Positions 7,622 to 8,376 of a DNA stretch of 8,376 nt are shown piece by piece. Position 1 is the stretch's first letter. Each line of letters starts with the position of its first letter. Position numbers and translations under genes: made by a program. Source of the stretch: JBDNFP01 sp041689775 (lineage in GTDB: Bacteria > Bacteroidota > Bacteroidia > Cytophagales > Spirosomataceae); contig JBDNFP010000294.1 of the NCBI GenBank assembly GCA_041689775.1, positions 1 through 8,376 on the forward strand, written 5' to 3'. The notes under the pieces are model-generated. The model ran no database searches. It worked only from the letters and a program-made list of their open reading frames with translations, and had not been told where the DNA came from.

Positions 7622-7936
7622 CTATTCGAAAAGTAGTTCATCATCTGGTGAGAGCTGCTTCAATCGCTGAATGAGTTGCTGATTTTCTAGCACGTATCTT
7701 TGGACCTGACCTTTGAGGTAAGCATTCTCTGAAAGCAGAGCTGAGATCATTTTTTCGGTCTCATCGTAGGGAACAATCCCTTCGGAGTTCTTGGCCTGAT
7801 TGGCATACCCCCGGCAGGTAGAAGAGCAGTATTTGGCGGTAGATCGGCTGGCGAAGTACACAGTACCACACCATAAACAGGTTTTCTCAAATACTTTGGC
7901 ATTATATTTGAATTCGGATCGATCTAATTTAGGCAT
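7622..7936 (-). CDS. small zinc-ribbon protein with C-terminal leucine zipper
   Basis: Predicted 104-residue cytoplasmic protein of unknown function. Using the ATG at 7936, four cysteines form CLWC (20-23) and CSSTC (37-41), a C-x2-C-x13-C-x3-C zinc-ribbon or treble-clef-like knuckle. After a short linker, residues 62-95 form a regular coiled coil: I64, N71, V78, N85, L92 at one heptad position and L67, L74, Y81, L88, L95 at the other, five heptads in all. The C-terminal tail is acidic (DDELLFE). There is no signal peptide or membrane segment. The frame can be extended to a TTG at 7966, but that codon lies inside a good -7 promoter element, so the ATG is preferred. The arrangement suggests a homodimer with a zinc-stabilised head, possibly nucleic-acid binding; that is inference. 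I do not recognise a named family. It lies upstream of the PSCyt operon with a 151-base gap and is not obviously cotranscribed. Confidence 0.75.
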   Translation of the reverse strand: MPKLDRSEFKYNAKVFEKTCLWCGTVYFASRSTAKYCSSTCRGYANQAKNSEGIVPYDETEKMISALLSENAYLKGQVQRYVLENQQLIQRLKQLSPDDELLFE

Positions 7937-7963
7937 AGCAGTATTATTAAATGAATATTGATG

Positions 7964-7971
7964 CAAAGATA
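7964..7971 (-). promoter_or_regulatory. Bacteroidota-type -7 promoter element for the zinc-ribbon gene
   Basis: The minus strand reads TATCTTTG here, an exact match to TAnnTTTG, 27 bases before the ATG at 7936, which would give a leader of about 20 bases. No clear -33 TTTG is found; the corresponding region is AT-rich and overlaps an inverted repeat. The element decides the start codon of the downstream gene, because the alternative TTG start (7966-7964) falls within it. Confidence 0.6.
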
Positions 7972-7981
7972 TAAAGTTCAG

Positions 7982-8009
7982 ATTTAAAACGTAATAAAAA
8001 CGTTTAAAT
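7982..8009. repeat. AT-rich inverted repeat upstream of the zinc-ribbon promoter
   Basis: ATTTAAAACG (7982-7991) and CGTTTAAAT (8001-8009) are reverse complements apart from one extra A, separated by nine bases. The dyad covers the place where a -33 element would sit for the promoter at 7964-7971, a typical location for an operator or activator site. It also lies just downstream of the sulfatase remnant stop codon (8040-8038 on the minus strand), but lacks the GC-rich stem of an intrinsic terminator. Function is inferred from position only. Confidence 0.45.
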
Positions 8010-8037
8010 TCTGAAAAATTATATTTATCCCAACCTC

Positions 8038-8310
8038 TTATTTCTGACTAATTCGCTTTTCTAAATTACTTTTTATCGGTACCATTCCCTTTTTATGCTC
8101 ACTTACCAAGTGCTCTATCTCCTGTATAATTTCGGGATGTTTTTCAGCTAAATCAAATCGCTCCGATGGATCATGCTGAACATGAAATAGTTGCACACTT
8201 TCCAGCTTTTCCATTTTCTCAGGATAACCAGCCGGATACTCTACCCTACTATTTTTAGGTTCTGATAATGAGATAGTTGCTTTCTTACCCATCGAAACAG
8301 GCACATAATT
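8038..8310 (-). pseudogene. C-terminal remnant of a sulfatase, 5' part missing
   Basis: The last 70 or so codons read as the extreme C-terminus of an arylsulfatase/GALNS-like sulfatase: QLFHVQHDPSERFDLAEKHP, then PEIIQEIEHLVSEHKKGMVP and a closing LEKR segment. In intact enzymes this block follows the catalytic domain (about 400 residues, with the C/S-x-P-x-R formylglycine motif), none of which is present here. The frame is closed by a TAA at 8313-8311, and a GTG at 8304 is the only nearby upstream start; a free 88-residue product would have no active site. Sequence beyond about 8290 does not resemble a sulfatase in any frame, so this looks like a deletion or rearrangement junction rather than a single frameshift. 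A frameshift with the body of the gene further right, outside the window, cannot be fully excluded. Confidence 0.7.
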
Positions 8311-8320
8311 TTAAAAATAA

Positions 8321-8345
8321 GGTCAGACCTGGCTGTTGTCTGATC
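8321..8345. repeat. short inverted repeat beside the sulfatase breakpoint
   Basis: GGTCAGAC (8321-8328) and GTCTGATC (8338-8345) can pair over eight positions with one G-T wobble around a nine-base loop. It lies a few bases beyond the point where sulfatase similarity stops. It may mark the end of an inserted or repeated sequence, but the stem is short and could be chance. The minus strand also has a 44-codon frame open from the window edge (8375) to a stop at 8243-8241, which I do not recognise. Confidence 0.25.
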
Positions 8346-8376
8346 GCGACTGATTTCACGGATTAGATTCAGCCCG

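Overview
The window looks like a chromosomal segment of a Bacteroidota bacterium, probably of the order Cytophagales. The evidence is an N-terminal TonB box followed by a Bacteroidota-style TonB-dependent receptor, no Shine-Dalgarno sequences before the start codons, at least one good match to the Bacteroidota promoter core (TAnnTTTG), and a moderate GC content with AT-rich intergenic DNA. The assignment is inference from family resemblance; no rRNA or other marker gene is present.

Layout. Positions 1-522 carry no intact gene. One plus-strand frame (97-423) has only two internal stops and may be a decayed gene, followed by an AT-rich leader. Positions 523-2718 (+) encode a complete 731-residue outer-membrane TonB-dependent receptor of the type often annotated as hemoglobin/heme receptor. 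It converges tail to tail, with only 6 bases between stop codons, on a two-gene minus-strand operon. The first gene of that operon (7470 down to 4252) encodes a 1072-residue lipoprotein with the order PSCyt1, PSCyt2 (DUF1549), LamG-like domain, PSD1 (DUF1553), with two CxxCH haem-attachment motifs. The second (4245 down to 2725) encodes a DUF1501 protein with a twin-arginine signal. Upstream of the operon, also on the minus strand, is a small gene (7936-7622) for a four-cysteine zinc-ribbon protein with an unusually regular five-heptad leucine zipper. It has a convincing Bacteroidota promoter core and an upstream inverted repeat. The right end (8038-8310, minus) holds the last ~90 codons of a sulfatase whose 5' part is missing: the frame is closed by a stop and the sequence beyond does not resemble a sulfatase.

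How the parts relate. The PSCyt/LamG/PSD1 lipoprotein and the DUF1501 protein almost certainly act together: the pair is a recurrent gene couple in Planctomycetes, Verrucomicrobia and Bacteroidota, but its biochemical role is not firmly established. Export of one by the lipoprotein/Sec route and of the other by Tat, the presence of c-type haem motifs and a sugar-binding-like LamG fold, and a sulfatase remnant nearby are compatible with an envelope oxidoreductive or glycan-processing function, but that is inference. The TonB receptor is on the opposite strand and need not be functionally linked. The least explained items are the zinc-ribbon/leucine-zipper protein with its putative operator, the hairpin directly in front of the 1072-residue gene, and the broken sulfatase at the right edge.
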